Source: JADFOI01 sp965218935
GTDB taxonomy: Bacteria; Acidobacteriota; UBA6911; RPQK01; JADFOI01
Direction: 5' to 3'
DNA: 64,000 bases
NCBI GenBank assembly: GCA_965218935.1
Contig: CBDCMH010000002.1
Location: 248,001-312,000, forward strand
Shown here: positions 16,854 through 25,701 of the stretch, one piece after another
How positions within the stretch are numbered: position 1 is the stretch's first letter
How the letters are laid out: every line of letters starts with the position of its first letter
Translations under genes and position numbers: made by a program
Notes under the pieces: model-generated
Told to the model about the DNA's origin: nothing
The model's input: the letters and a program-made list of their open reading frames with translations, nothing else
Database searches by the model: none

Positions 16854-18659
16854 GTGTGGCGCGAGGAAAGGTCCGATCAGGGAATTCTGGTGTGTCAATC
16901 ACCGCAAGACTCATCGCCGCGCGATTTGACCGGGGAACTCTCGGTACGAGCACGAGTCGGGTACGGTGGCGGTGATTTCACCGTTTCCCATGGATCTGTT
17001 TATTTTGTGGCAGAGGGACGCCTCTATCAACAGCTCCTCTCCGGCGGTGAGGCCAACCCGATCACACCCGAGGGGGGAGAGTGCTCGGCTCCGAGCGTTT
17101 CTCCCGACGGTCAAAAAGTGGTCTGCGTTCACTCCTCCGAGGGCACCGACGTATTGGCCTTAGTCGATACTCAAGGCAAAAATCAACCGGTCAGGCTGAG
17201 CGAAGGTCATGATTTTTACATGCACCCCTGCTGGCACCCCCAGGGGAACCGAATTGCCTGGGTGGCCTGGGATCACCCCTATATGCCCTGGGATTCAAGC
17301 GCCCTCTACCTGGGAGAGCTGGATGGTGAGAAGGGCACATTCAAACTCGCTTCCCAGAAGATTGTGGCCGGAGAGCTCGCAGGAAACACCGGCATCTTTC
17401 AACCCGCTTTTTCCCCGGATGGCCGCTATCTGAGTTATCTCTCCAATGAAAGCGGCTGGTTTAATGTTTACCTGCTTGACTTGAATTCGGCCGAAAAGGA
17501 ATTGCTGGTCGGCGAAGAAGCGGAATATGGCGGACCAGCCTGGATTCAGGGGCTCAGAACTCATGCCTGGACGTCTGACTCCAAAGCGCTTTACTTATTG
17601 AGAGCCAAAGACGGCTTTACTTCTCTGGTCAGGTTCGACTTGCAGAGTCGAGAGCTGCACAGAATTCAAGGACAAGTAGCACAGTACACCTCCCTCTCTC
17701 AAATCGCCTTGAGTCCCCAGGGGGAAAGAATCGCTCTTATTGCTTCTTCTTCTACCTCACCCTCCCGCATTGCTTCTGTCTCACCCCAAGGTGAGGTCCG
17801 GATTCATCAACGTAGCAGTTCGAAAAACCTGAGTGGAGGTTATCTCAGCCGCCCTCAATCCCTGAGTTGGAGTGTCAAGACGGACTCTCCAGTTCAATGC
17901 TGTTACGGACTCTACTACCCTCCTTCTCATCCGGAATTTGAAAACAGTGGGCCTCCTCCCACCATCATCAAGATTCACGGCGGCCCCACCTCTCACTATT
18001 CATCCGATTATCACCCCGACACTCAGTTTTTCACCAGCTGCGGCCTTGCCGTTCTGGAATTGAATTACCGGGGAAGCTCGGGATACGGGAAGGCTTACAT
18101 GGATGCCCTCAAAGAAACCTGGGGAGTCATCGACGTGCAAGACACTCGGCGGGCAGCCGAGCATTTGGTATCGAAAGGGCTGGCCGACGAAAAGCGCCTC
18201 ATCTTAATGGGTGGAAGCGCAGGGGGGTACACCGTCCTGCTGAGCTTGATCACCGATCCGGGATTTTTCAGTTCAGGCATTTGCCGTTATGGGGTATCCA
18301 ATCTCTTCACGCTGGCTGCCGATACCCATAAGTTTGAGAAGCATTATCTGGACTTTCTCGTAGGCACGCTTCCTCAGGACGAGAAGAGATACCAGGAACG
18401 ATCGCCGGTTTTCTCAGCCGACAGGATCCAGGATCCGCTTGCCATCTTTCAAGGTGAAGTGGACAAGGTTGTTCCTCGGAATCAATCCGATGAAATCGTC
18501 GAGTCTCTGGTTCGGCGCGGTGTTCCCCACCTTTACCGCACTTATGAAGGTGAGGGTCACGGATGGCGCAAGAGTGAAACCATCCAGGACTACTACGAAA
18601 CAGTGGAGCAGTTCCTGAATGAGTTCGTGCTAATATCCGTCACTCAAGGGACTACCTAA
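16854..18659 (+). CDS. S9-family prolyl oligopeptidase / acylaminoacyl-peptidase
   Basis: 601 residues from a GTG with GAGG eight bases upstream. N-terminal beta-propeller (repeats such as FSPDGRYLSYLSN), then an alpha/beta hydrolase domain with Ser455 in GGSAGGYT, acid in GEVDKVVP and His in GEGHGW. No signal peptide in this form. The frame stays open and protein-like for about 40 codons upstream (including WTSPLQAADLAAELRFSD, typical of the family start) yet has no ATG, GTG or TTG there, so the true start may be unconventional or lost. Lies between the amidohydrolase and FAD-oxidase genes, probably one unit. Confidence 0.85.
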   Translation: MWREERSDQGILVCQSPQDSSPRDLTGELSVRARVGYGGGDFTVSHGSVYFVAEGRLYQQLLSGGEANPITPEGGECSAPSVSPDGQKVVCVHSSEGTDVLALVDTQGKNQPVRLSEGHDFYMHPCWHPQGNRIAWVAWDHPYMPWDSSALYLGELDGEKGTFKLASQKIVAGELAGNTGIFQPAFSPDGRYLSYLSNESGWFNVYLLDLNSAEKELLVGEEAEYGGPAWIQGLRTHAWTSDSKALYLLRAKDGFTSLVRFDLQSRELHRIQGQVAQYTSLSQIALSPQGERIALIASSSTSPSRIASVSPQGEVRIHQRSSSKNLSGGYLSRPQSLSWSVKTDSPVQCCYGLYYPPSHPEFENSGPPPTIIKIHGGPTSHYSSDYHPDTQFFTSCGLAVLELNYRGSSGYGKAYMDALKETWGVIDVQDTRRAAEHLVSKGLADEKRLILMGGSAGGYTVLLSLITDPGFFSSGICRYGVSNLFTLAADTHKFEKHYLDFLVGTLPQDEKRYQERSPVFSADRIQDPLAIFQGEVDKVVPRNQSDEIVESLVRRGVPHLYRTYEGEGHGWRKSETIQDYYETVEQFLNEFVLISVTQGTT

Positions 18660-18665
18660 ATCATC

Positions 18666-19781
18666 ATGAAGACAGATGTGTTGATCGTGGGTGCGGGATT
18701 TGCGGGAGCGGCGACCGCCTTCCATCTGAGTCAGCATTTTTCCGGATCCATCCTCCTCATCGACAAGGAGGAGTGCCCCGGCTTTCATGCTTCGGGCCGC
18801 AACGCATCTCTTGTCCTTCAGTCCGCCGCCAACCGGGAGATTCGTGGTGTGGTCGCAGCCAGTCGCCGGGCATATTCCCAACGGAGCAAGGAGGTCGGCT
18901 TCGAAGCGAAAGGGTCCCTGCTTCTGGGGAAAAAGGAGCATCTGGAAGAGACTCGCGAGCCGGACCTGATCGTCTCGGAATATCGAGAACCCGAAAAGGT
19001 CCGTGGGCAGATCCCTCTGCTGAGGGGACACGATTTTGAAGCGGCTCTCTGGACCCCCTCGGACGGTGTGATGGATATCTCCCTCCTCCTTCAGTTCTAT
19101 CTGCAAGAAGCACGATCTCGGGAGGCCGAGCTTTGGTTGAACTGTCAGCTGCTCGGTGCAGAGGGGGGTGGACCCTATCGTCTGGAGACGTCACGGGGAA
19201 CCATCGAAGCCAACCACCTGGTGAATGCTGCCGGAGCCTGGGCTCCCCAGGTAGCGGAAATGGCCGGGGCCTTCCCGGTGCCGCTCTCTCCTTTGAAGAG
19301 ACATCTGTTCGTTCTGGATGAAGTGCCTTCGTTAGCCCCAAGCCAGCCCTTTGTGTGGAGCCTGGATCAGAATTTCTACTGCAGACCCGAATCGGGTGGC
19401 CTTCTAATCAGTATTTGCGATGAGGAACGGACGGTGAGCCTGGAGCCAACGGTGAGTCCCGACATTTCCCAATCTTTGGCTGAACTGGTCTGGTTGGAGC
19501 TTCCTGCCCTGCGGGAGGCGACTCAAAGAGAGGTTTGGTCGTGCTTTCGGACCAAAGCTCCTGACGGCTCCTTCGTGATCGGCTGGGATCAGGCGGCAGA
19601 GAATTTTTTCTGGGTGGCTGGACTGGGCGGCCACGGAGTGGGAAGCAGCTGGGAAATCGGACGCCTGGCAGCCCAGCGATTTATCCATCCGAACCAGACG
19701 GCCGCTCAACTTTTTGATCCGTCTCGATTCGAAAATGCTTCAGAACCTGACCGGACCTCTCAACTGCTGATCAAAAGTTGA
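18666..19781 (+). CDS. FAD-dependent amino-acid oxidase/dehydrogenase (DAO family)
   Basis: 371 residues. FAD-binding VLIVGAGFAGAATA (5-18), GFHASGRNAS, and the C-terminal GLGGHGVGSSWEIG flavin-binding motif place it in the DAO family (glycine/D-amino acid oxidases and relatives). It likely oxidises an amino or imino acid; which one cannot be said. Starts six bases after the S9 peptidase stop, so it belongs to the same transcript and would act on released amino acids. Confidence 0.85.
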   Translation: MKTDVLIVGAGFAGAATAFHLSQHFSGSILLIDKEECPGFHASGRNASLVLQSAANREIRGVVAASRRAYSQRSKEVGFEAKGSLLLGKKEHLEETREPDLIVSEYREPEKVRGQIPLLRGHDFEAALWTPSDGVMDISLLLQFYLQEARSREAELWLNCQLLGAEGGGPYRLETSRGTIEANHLVNAAGAWAPQVAEMAGAFPVPLSPLKRHLFVLDEVPSLAPSQPFVWSLDQNFYCRPESGGLLISICDEERTVSLEPTVSPDISQSLAELVWLELPALREATQREVWSCFRTKAPDGSFVIGWDQAAENFFWVAGLGGHGVGSSWEIGRLAAQRFIHPNQTAAQLFDPSRFENASEPDRTSQLLIKS

Positions 19782-19792
19782 ATCTAGCGCGC

Positions 19793-19935
19793 TCCGCGCA
19801 CGTCCCAGGTTCCACGTTCCGGGTTTAGAATTTTGAATTTTGAATTTGTTTGTGATTTGGAATTTCGAATTTGGAATTTCCGGCCTCCGGCCGGCGATTT
19901 GGGATTTTGAAGTTCAGATTTCAGCCGGTCTTCCG
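19793..19935. repeat. Low-complexity TTTGGAATTT-type repeat, copy 1
   Basis: Runs of TTTTGAATTTTGAATTT, GGAATTTCGAATTTGGAATT and GGCCTCCGGCCGG, ending in TTCAGATTTCAGCC. A similar block occurs at 43176-43315. The last residues and stop of the EndoIII-like gene lie inside it. Confidence 0.65.
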
Positions 19936-20606
19936 GCTGTTACCTGGCATTCTTTCCGCAACACACAATCCTTACAAAGAGGAGTTTTCCTGCAGATCCA
20001 CTTCGCGTGCTCGACGATGAGCGCATGAAAGCGCTTGTAAAGAGGAACATCGGCGGGCAAATGGGATTCGAACGACTGCTGAACTTCCGGGTAGCTCGCC
20101 TTAGGGCTCAAGAATCCGTATCGAGTAAAAAGACGTCGCGTGTAGGCGTCCACCACAAAGTGGGGTCGGTCGCAGGCATAAAGAAGAATCGAGTCGGCTG
20201 TCTCGGGCCCGATCCCTGGAATGGAGAGAAGCTCCTCACGTCCAACCTCGCTGTAAAAATCACCCGGATAAGCCAGAATGAACTGGGCGATTCCTTTTAA
20301 GCGCTTCCCTTTCTGCCTGTAAAATCCCGCTGAACGAATGGTCTCCTCCAGAAAAGCCTGAGAACAACCTTCAATTCGATCGGCTTCCACCAGCTGCTCC
20401 TCGATCATCCGGCCCAGGGCCTTTTCCACATTTTGCCATTGGACATTCTGGGTAAGAATTGCACCCACTACGACTTCAAAACGCCGAGGCTTGAATTCCC
20501 CGCTGAGCGGCCATTCCCCATTGGGCCAGCCTTTCGGTGAGGGATAGGCGTCCTCGAGGCTCTGGCAAATCTTGATCAGAGAAGGGGGGTCAAGGAATTT
20601 GCCCAT
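19914..20606 (-). CDS. Endonuclease III-related DNA glycosylase (COG2231-type)
   Basis: 230 residues from the ATG 19 bases after the upstream gene's stop; the frame extends further only through that gene. HhH-GPD fold: GAILTQNVQWQNVEKAL, helix-hairpin-helix LLSIPGIGPETADSI (127-140), catalytic Asp153 in VVDAYTRR, and a 4Fe-4S ligand set C205-C211-C214-C220. The catalytic Lys of true endonuclease III is replaced (GPETAD rather than G-R-K-T-A), as in the MagIII-like 3-methyladenine glycosylases, so it is likely a monofunctional base-excision glycosylase. C-terminal residues come from a low-complexity repeat. Confidence 0.8.
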   Translation of the reverse strand: MGKFLDPPSLIKICQSLEDAYPSPKGWPNGEWPLSGEFKPRRFEVVVGAILTQNVQWQNVEKALGRMIEEQLVEADRIEGCSQAFLEETIRSAGFYRQKGKRLKGIAQFILAYPGDFYSEVGREELLSIPGIGPETADSILLYACDRPHFVVDAYTRRLFTRYGFLSPKASYPEVQQSFESHLPADVPLYKRFHALIVEHAKWICRKTPLCKDCVLRKECQVTAGRPAEI

Positions 20607-20625
20607 CGTAATTAGGTCAAAACAA

Positions 20626-22458
20626 TCAGGTGGATGAATCCGTCTCAGAGCCACCCAGCTGGGAGACGACACGCAGTTTGGATTGAGGGGATTCATCGGC
20701 CTTGGGCTGTTCGTCTGAAGGATAGGCGATCCGCTGGTGACCGGCACTTTTCAAGATATCCGTCACAAGGTCAATGATCTTTTGTAACTCTCCTATGGTG
20801 AGGCCGGATTCGGCGAGCTCTCCCTGTTCCAGCTTCCCGTAAGCAATTCGATGGACCAGCTTGCCCACTTCTTCCCTATCGCGGCTCTTGAGGACTCGAC
20901 AGGCGGCCTCACAGGAATCCACGATCATGAGAAGGCCTGATTCCTTACTTTGAGGTTTGGGCCCGGAATATTTGAAAATCCGTTCTGACTTGATTTCCGA
21001 TTTCTGTTGTCTCGATTTGTAGTAGAAAAATTCGATCGTGGAGGTCCCATGGTGTTCCGGAATAAAATCCTCAACCGGCCCGGGCAACCCGATCCGTCTA
21101 GCCAATCGGATTCCCAGACTCACATGAGAGCGAATCACCGCCGCTGAAGCAACCGGTCCGAGTTCATCGTGATGGTCTTCTTCTCCCTCTTGATTTTCAA
21201 TAAAGTACTGAGGATTAAACATCTTACCGATGTCGTGATAATAGGCCCCGACGCGAACCAGGAGGTCATTGACACCAATCTCGTTGGCCACCCTTCCTGC
21301 AATACTGGCCACTGCCATGGTGTGCTGGTAGGTACCCGGAGCCTTCATGAAAAGCTCACTCAAGACCGGAGTGTTGAGATCCAGAAGCTCCATGAGGCGA
21401 AACGAGGAGGCGAAATCGAACAGTCGCTCAAAAGCGGGAAGAGTCATCAGGAGGAGAAGGCCGGCCACAACGCCGTTACTGAGACTGGCCACGGCATCGG
21501 GGAGAACAGAAGCGAGTCCATGACCGTTCAAGATAGCCTGGCACAAGAACACCACACCCATGACCAGGCCAACCAACATTGATGCGAACATCAGTTCATC
21601 GCGCTTGCGGGCCTGCCGCACCCAACTTCCGCTGACCAGTCCTCCGGCGAGCAAAACCAGGAAAAGACCAAAATCAAAAGGCGCCTGCAGGAAAATAAAG
21701 ATCAGGGTAATGAGCATCGTTAGGGGAACAAGACGCCGGTTCACGAAAACGGTAATCACCATTCCAGCCCATGGCAGAGGAATAAGATAGGGCGAAAACA
21801 TCCCGTAGAACAGCGAAATCCTGGCAGACACCAGCACGATCAGAATAGTCAGATAAATCAGGATGAGATTCTTGTTTTTTTCTGTACCGGTGGGATAGAG
21901 GATGTTGATGTGGTAGAGCAACATGAGGATAAATATCGTCAGAATGAGTAACGTTCCCAGGACTTGTCCTGGAGCGATGTTGAACCGATTCCGCACCGCG
22001 TCTTCGACCAGTATCCGGTCCGATTCCGTGATTCGCTTTCCCTTCGGAATCAGAAGCTCATGACGCTCCAATGATCTCCCCAGTGCCTGAAAGGCGGCTG
22101 GAGCGCGGTAGGCAATCCAGGCCTCGCTTCCCGTGTCTGGAGGAGTGTAGGGGTAGATGAGATTTGCAAAAAAGAGGATCAAAAAGGCACAGGGGATGAA
22201 CAGAGAAGTGGAAATCCAAGCCACGTAAGGAATACCAAACAAAAAAGGACGGGCAGGGACGGGTTCCTCTTCACGAGGTTCCTCATCGGGCAAAGCCTGC
22301 TCTCCCAGATCCCTGAGAGCTGTATTTTCCAGTCTTTGGATCACTCCCTGGGCCGATTCCAGACGCCTCTTGTGAAGAAGGCGCATCAGAGCCAGAATCG
22401 CCCCAAAGACGGCGACGCCAACCAAAATGGCGACCGAGTACGCGTAGATCCCAGTCAT
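20626..22458 (-). CDS. Membrane HD-domain phosphohydrolase, PgpH-like
   Basis: 610 residues. One N-terminal transmembrane helix, a cytoplasmic arginine/glutamate-rich stretch, a small extracytoplasmic segment, about six further helices (roughly residues 165-350), then an HD domain: YQHTMAVASIAGRVANEIG, YYHDIGKMFNPQYFIENQ, RSHVSLG and PEHHGTSTIEFFY. This is the 7TM-HD architecture of PgpH, a c-di-AMP phosphodiesterase, with a shortened outer domain. The protein would lower cyclic-dinucleotide levels in response to an external cue. The EndoIII-like gene follows closely. Confidence 0.85.
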   Translation of the reverse strand: MTGIYAYSVAILVGVAVFGAILALMRLLHKRRLESAQGVIQRLENTALRDLGEQALPDEEPREEEPVPARPFLFGIPYVAWISTSLFIPCAFLILFFANLIYPYTPPDTGSEAWIAYRAPAAFQALGRSLERHELLIPKGKRITESDRILVEDAVRNRFNIAPGQVLGTLLILTIFILMLLYHINILYPTGTEKNKNLILIYLTILIVLVSARISLFYGMFSPYLIPLPWAGMVITVFVNRRLVPLTMLITLIFIFLQAPFDFGLFLVLLAGGLVSGSWVRQARKRDELMFASMLVGLVMGVVFLCQAILNGHGLASVLPDAVASLSNGVVAGLLLLMTLPAFERLFDFASSFRLMELLDLNTPVLSELFMKAPGTYQHTMAVASIAGRVANEIGVNDLLVRVGAYYHDIGKMFNPQYFIENQEGEEDHHDELGPVASAAVIRSHVSLGIRLARRIGLPGPVEDFIPEHHGTSTIEFFYYKSRQQKSEIKSERIFKYSGPKPQSKESGLLMIVDSCEAACRVLKSRDREEVGKLVHRIAYGKLEQGELAESGLTIGELQKIIDLVTDILKSAGHQRIAYPSDEQPKADESPQSKLRVVSQLGGSETDSST

Positions 22459-22524
22459 AACTCTTCTATTTTAACATTTCGAGATGCGTCAACGGCGCGC
22501 TGGGGCGGTTAGGGGGTCAGGTGG

Positions 22525-24528
22525 TTAGCCGGTCTGCGGTGTGTTGTCAGCTGTCAGTTGTCCGTTGTCAGCTGGCTGCAGCTTCCCGGTCCAACGCAGC
22601 TGAAACCAACCCAGGAGAAAGGAGAGCAAGATGCCCAACTGGAGAGCAGTGGTTTCCAGGGTGGCCCGGACTTCAAGAATAGAAAACCTGACCATCCACT
22701 CCAGTGGGGTTTCCTTGATCCAGCCGATGGTCTGCAGTTCTCGCACTCCGTAACCCGCAAAAACGAAGGCCAGCACCCCCAGAAGGACTCCGGTGATGGC
22801 AAAAAAGGGTCGAAGCGGAATGCGAAGACCCACCTTGAACATGAGAAAAACGAGTGAGAGTAAAATGAGGGTACCCAACACAAAACCCATGACGATGGCG
22901 CCTCCGGAGCTTTCACTTCTCATCCACAGCGCCTCATAAAAGAGAATCGTCTCCACCGCTTCCCGATAGACAACCAGAAAGGCCACCAAGGCAAGAGCCA
23001 GGCCACTCCCCGTCCCCATCGCGTGTTCGGCTTTTCGTCGAATGTATTCCTTCCAATTGCGGATATCGACCTGGCGAATCGCCCAGAAACTGACCGAAAA
23101 CAAGACCGCGGCAGCCAGCAAAGAGGTCATCCCCTCCAACGCTTCCTGCTGAAGAGGAGAGATCCCTAGAGCAAACTGAATCATCCCCCAGGTGAGGATA
23201 CCCAGCACAATGGCGCCAACGACACCCATCGCGACGTACTTTTGGAGTTCGCGGTAACCAGCCGCTGCCAGATAAGTCAACATCACCGCTAAAAGAAGCG
23301 CTGCTTCCATGCCTTCTCGCAAGATAATGGCCAAGGACTGCACGAAGGCAAAACTCGATGCAGCTTCCGAATCGCCGAGGGTTTGCCCCGCAAGTTTCAG
23401 CAGTTCCTGAACGGATTGACGGCGCTCACCTACTGCCTCTACGGAGACACCATTGCTCAGATCCATACGATAACGGCCCAATTGGGCTTCCAGCTCCAGG
23501 GCGAGACCACGATCCCTTTGTGCCAGCGCGGGTTCTATGGGCTCCACACCCTCCAGATAGGCATCCAGGGCCAATTTGAGGGCCAGATCAACCCTTCCCT
23601 GCCCATAGGCTTCGCTACTCTGATGGAGCTTTTGTGCTGCCAGCACCACAAGGTCCTGCAAAGAGGCTCCGGGAGGATTCTCTCGATAGTAGTCAATGTA
23701 GGCCACTTGGAGTTCGGTTCCATTGTGGGCCAGTTGGGCAACCAGTTCTTCATTGGAGTGAACGGCCAGACTCTTCAAGGTTACAGGGAGGAGATTACTG
23801 GGAGGAACGGGATCGAAACCATCGCGGAGCGTCATGACGAAAAAGGCAATATCCCAGCGTTCCTGATCACTGAGCGACTCCAGGTGGGAAGGCATTTCCG
23901 TACCTTCCACGCCGAAAGTGAGAGCATTGAAGATCTGATGAGGAGCCAGCTGGTTCATGCGCGGATCCTGAAAAGAACGGGGGAGAGGGGGCTCCAACTC
24001 CTCTACAGAGGGTCCCTTTCCGTCGCCCTCTAGACCATGACACTTTGAGCAGTTCTCTTCATAGAGGCTCTGGCCCCGAGATAAACTGGGCACCACGGAA
24101 GGGTAGGAGATCACATTCAAGTGCTCGGAAAACAGAGGGAGAAGGATTTGGGTAAGACCTCGAACTTCGTCCCACTCGCGTTTTTCTTCGATCAGTTGCC
24201 GAATCTTCTCCAGATGGGTAAGGATCTCCCGAGGAGCATCGAGCTGACGAGTTTCCTCCAACAAAAGCTGACTGAAGTCCAACATCTCCTGGTACTCGAA
24301 TTCACTGATGATCTGCCCCGATTCCACGGCAGCACCGTAATCCGTTCCCAGATACTGGAGCAGAAAAATAAGCTTGTCAGGTTCAATACGCTCAAAATCC
24401 TGGGGAAAGGAGTCGGGCAAACTCGATCCTGCCTGAGCCGGATTTCGAGCCGGAACAAAGAGGAGAATCAGGCCGATCAACACGGGTAGCAAGGTCAAGA
24501 AAGGTAGCAGGCGTCTGGTCAACTTCAT
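22525..24528 (-). CDS. Cytochrome c - FTR1 iron permease fusion
   Basis: 667 residues. Signal peptide, then a c-type cytochrome domain with heme site CSKCH (160-164) and probable axial Met in GTEMPSH, then an FTR1/EfeU permease with seven helices and both REGLE-type iron motifs, REGME (404-408) and REAVE (522-526). FTR1 proteins carry oxidised iron; the fused cytochrome may accept the electron from Fe(II) oxidation, as EfeO/EfeB or multicopper oxidase partners do elsewhere. The last residues (LQPADNGQLTADN) look like translation of an intergenic TCAGTTGTCAG-type repeat. A palindrome resembling a Fur box lies just upstream. Confidence 0.88.
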   Translation of the reverse strand: MKLTRRLLPFLTLLPVLIGLILLFVPARNPAQAGSSLPDSFPQDFERIEPDKLIFLLQYLGTDYGAAVESGQIISEFEYQEMLDFSQLLLEETRQLDAPREILTHLEKIRQLIEEKREWDEVRGLTQILLPLFSEHLNVISYPSVVPSLSRGQSLYEENCSKCHGLEGDGKGPSVEELEPPLPRSFQDPRMNQLAPHQIFNALTFGVEGTEMPSHLESLSDQERWDIAFFVMTLRDGFDPVPPSNLLPVTLKSLAVHSNEELVAQLAHNGTELQVAYIDYYRENPPGASLQDLVVLAAQKLHQSSEAYGQGRVDLALKLALDAYLEGVEPIEPALAQRDRGLALELEAQLGRYRMDLSNGVSVEAVGERRQSVQELLKLAGQTLGDSEAASSFAFVQSLAIILREGMEAALLLAVMLTYLAAAGYRELQKYVAMGVVGAIVLGILTWGMIQFALGISPLQQEALEGMTSLLAAAVLFSVSFWAIRQVDIRNWKEYIRRKAEHAMGTGSGLALALVAFLVVYREAVETILFYEALWMRSESSGGAIVMGFVLGTLILLSLVFLMFKVGLRIPLRPFFAITGVLLGVLAFVFAGYGVRELQTIGWIKETPLEWMVRFSILEVRATLETTALQLGILLSFLLGWFQLRWTGKLQPADNGQLTADNTPQTG

Positions 24529-24556
24529 CGCTGTGAAATTCTCTCTGAGGCTCTAA

Positions 24557-24585
24557 TTGAAATCGAATTTCAATTTCATAATGAA
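24557..24585 (-). promoter_or_regulatory. Fur-box-like palindromes upstream of FTR1 gene
   Basis: TTGAAAT-CGA-ATTTCAA overlaps TTCAT-A-ATGAA, giving a run of GAA/TTC hexamer-like units 29 bases before the FTR1 start codon. The arrangement resembles overlapping Fur sites. Known: FTR1 genes are often iron-regulated. The link here is inference. Confidence 0.45.
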
Positions 24586-24620
24586 GCTTAGCACCCCCAG
24601 GACGGGGTTTCAAGGGGGAG

Positions 24621-25175
24621 TTATCGAGGAAGGTCCCCGGAGTTGTTCATGGCGATACGCTCCGAAAGATCGCTCCACCGGACCAGAAACTCATCGAGCA
24701 ACAGGTGATTGCCGCTCGACTCCACTTCCCCTTCAGTATCTTTGTACTGGAAATAGTAAAGGGTGTAGGAGTCGGAGACATACAGCCCACCGGTGCGTTG
24801 ATAACTGACCCGGCCTTCATATTCACCAAGGCGCTCTCCCGACTGGTTAAAAACCGAAAGGCCCTGCAGTATGGTCTCAGGGACCACTCGCACCAGATTG
24901 TTGGTTAGAGGAACGTAGAGTTCCTCCTTGTCGGTTCGAAAGATCTCTTCAAACTTGAGCTGGCAGGCCATACCTCGAAGGTCGTCACTTAAGCCCGTTA
25001 GGACCTCATCAACTTGCTCCCACCTTGCCCTTTGACCCCGGGTTTTGAACTTGACGGGTAACTTCTTTTCTTTAAGGACCGTCGCACACGTTTCTTGTCC
25101 ATGAAGGAAGGGGGTGATCTGAGCCAGGGCCAGAGCCAAAATTAAGCACCAAAGATAGACCAAGGTTCTTTTCAT
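24621..25175 (-). CDS. Secreted protein of unknown function
   Basis: 184 residues from the ATG preceded by GAGGCAAG; a longer frame adds 11 residues without a ribosome-binding site. N-terminal signal peptide (RTLVYLWCLILALALAQ). The mature part has two cysteines and alternating beta-type sequence (NNLVRVVPETILQGLSVFNQ, then YTLYYFQYKDTEGE). No family recognised. Lies on the same strand upstream of the FTR1 gene (93 bases), so a role at the envelope with the iron transporter is possible but unproven. Confidence 0.6.
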   Translation of the reverse strand: MKRTLVYLWCLILALALAQITPFLHGQETCATVLKEKKLPVKFKTRGQRARWEQVDEVLTGLSDDLRGMACQLKFEEIFRTDKEELYVPLTNNLVRVVPETILQGLSVFNQSGERLGEYEGRVSYQRTGGLYVSDSYTLYYFQYKDTEGEVESSGNHLLLDEFLVRWSDLSERIAMNNSGDLPR

Positions 25176-25211
25176 GGCTTGCCTCGAATCATCCATGAAG
25201 TTTAACACTTA

Positions 25212-25427
25212 CTGGCCCGTATTATGGATAGGTTCTCGTCACGAAGTGACGAAAGCGGCGACCTGACAAGGCGCGAGACCCGCAAGCGGGTGCCCCAAGG
25301 CCCCCGTAACCGTACTCTCTGCAGTACGTTGAGGAGGCCGACGAGGGGGTACCCGCTTGCGGGTCGCGCAGTCAGGGCGGATGATTTCGTCACTGCAGTA
25401 GGAGAATCTATGCATGATCCGGGCTAG
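25212..25427. repeat. Palindromic repeat family A, copy 3 (longest)
   Basis: 216 bases. Ends TGGCCCGTATTATGGATAGG and, on the other strand, CTAGCCCGGATCATGCATAG. Nested inside are GACCCGCAAGCGGGTGCCCC with its inverse, and an apical hairpin CGTACTCTCTGCAGTACG. Its last two bases are the first two of the family B element. Confidence 0.85.
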
Positions 25428-25700
25428 TGCCTCGTCCCAGGAATACCATGACATGTGTGGCGAGCGCGACGGCGTCGAGTTCGCGAAGCGACGACGACGC
25501 GATGTCTGTGTGCATCGTGGAGGAGGAGCGACAAAGAAATCGATGCCGTCCCGCCGCCACCCTTCGGGCTGATGGAGGTTGCGGATGATCTCTGTGTCTC
25601 TCGTCGTCGCCGATGTCCCTGCATCGCCTCCTCCTCTCTCCTTGACATCCCCTCGCAAGCCCCATCAGCAAATGTCATGGTATTCCTGGGACGAGACACT
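25426..25700. mobile_element. Miniature inverted-repeat element, family B (MITE-like)
   Basis: 275 bases bounded by 29-base inverted repeats that differ at one position (positions 25426-25454 and 25672-25700; ends AGTGCCTCGTCCCAGG and AGTGTCTCGTCCCAGG). No coding capacity. The inside also has weak inverted symmetry (GGAGGAGGAG against CTCCTCCTC). It abuts the hemE stop codon (one base away). Confidence 0.8.
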
Positions 25701-25701
25701 A

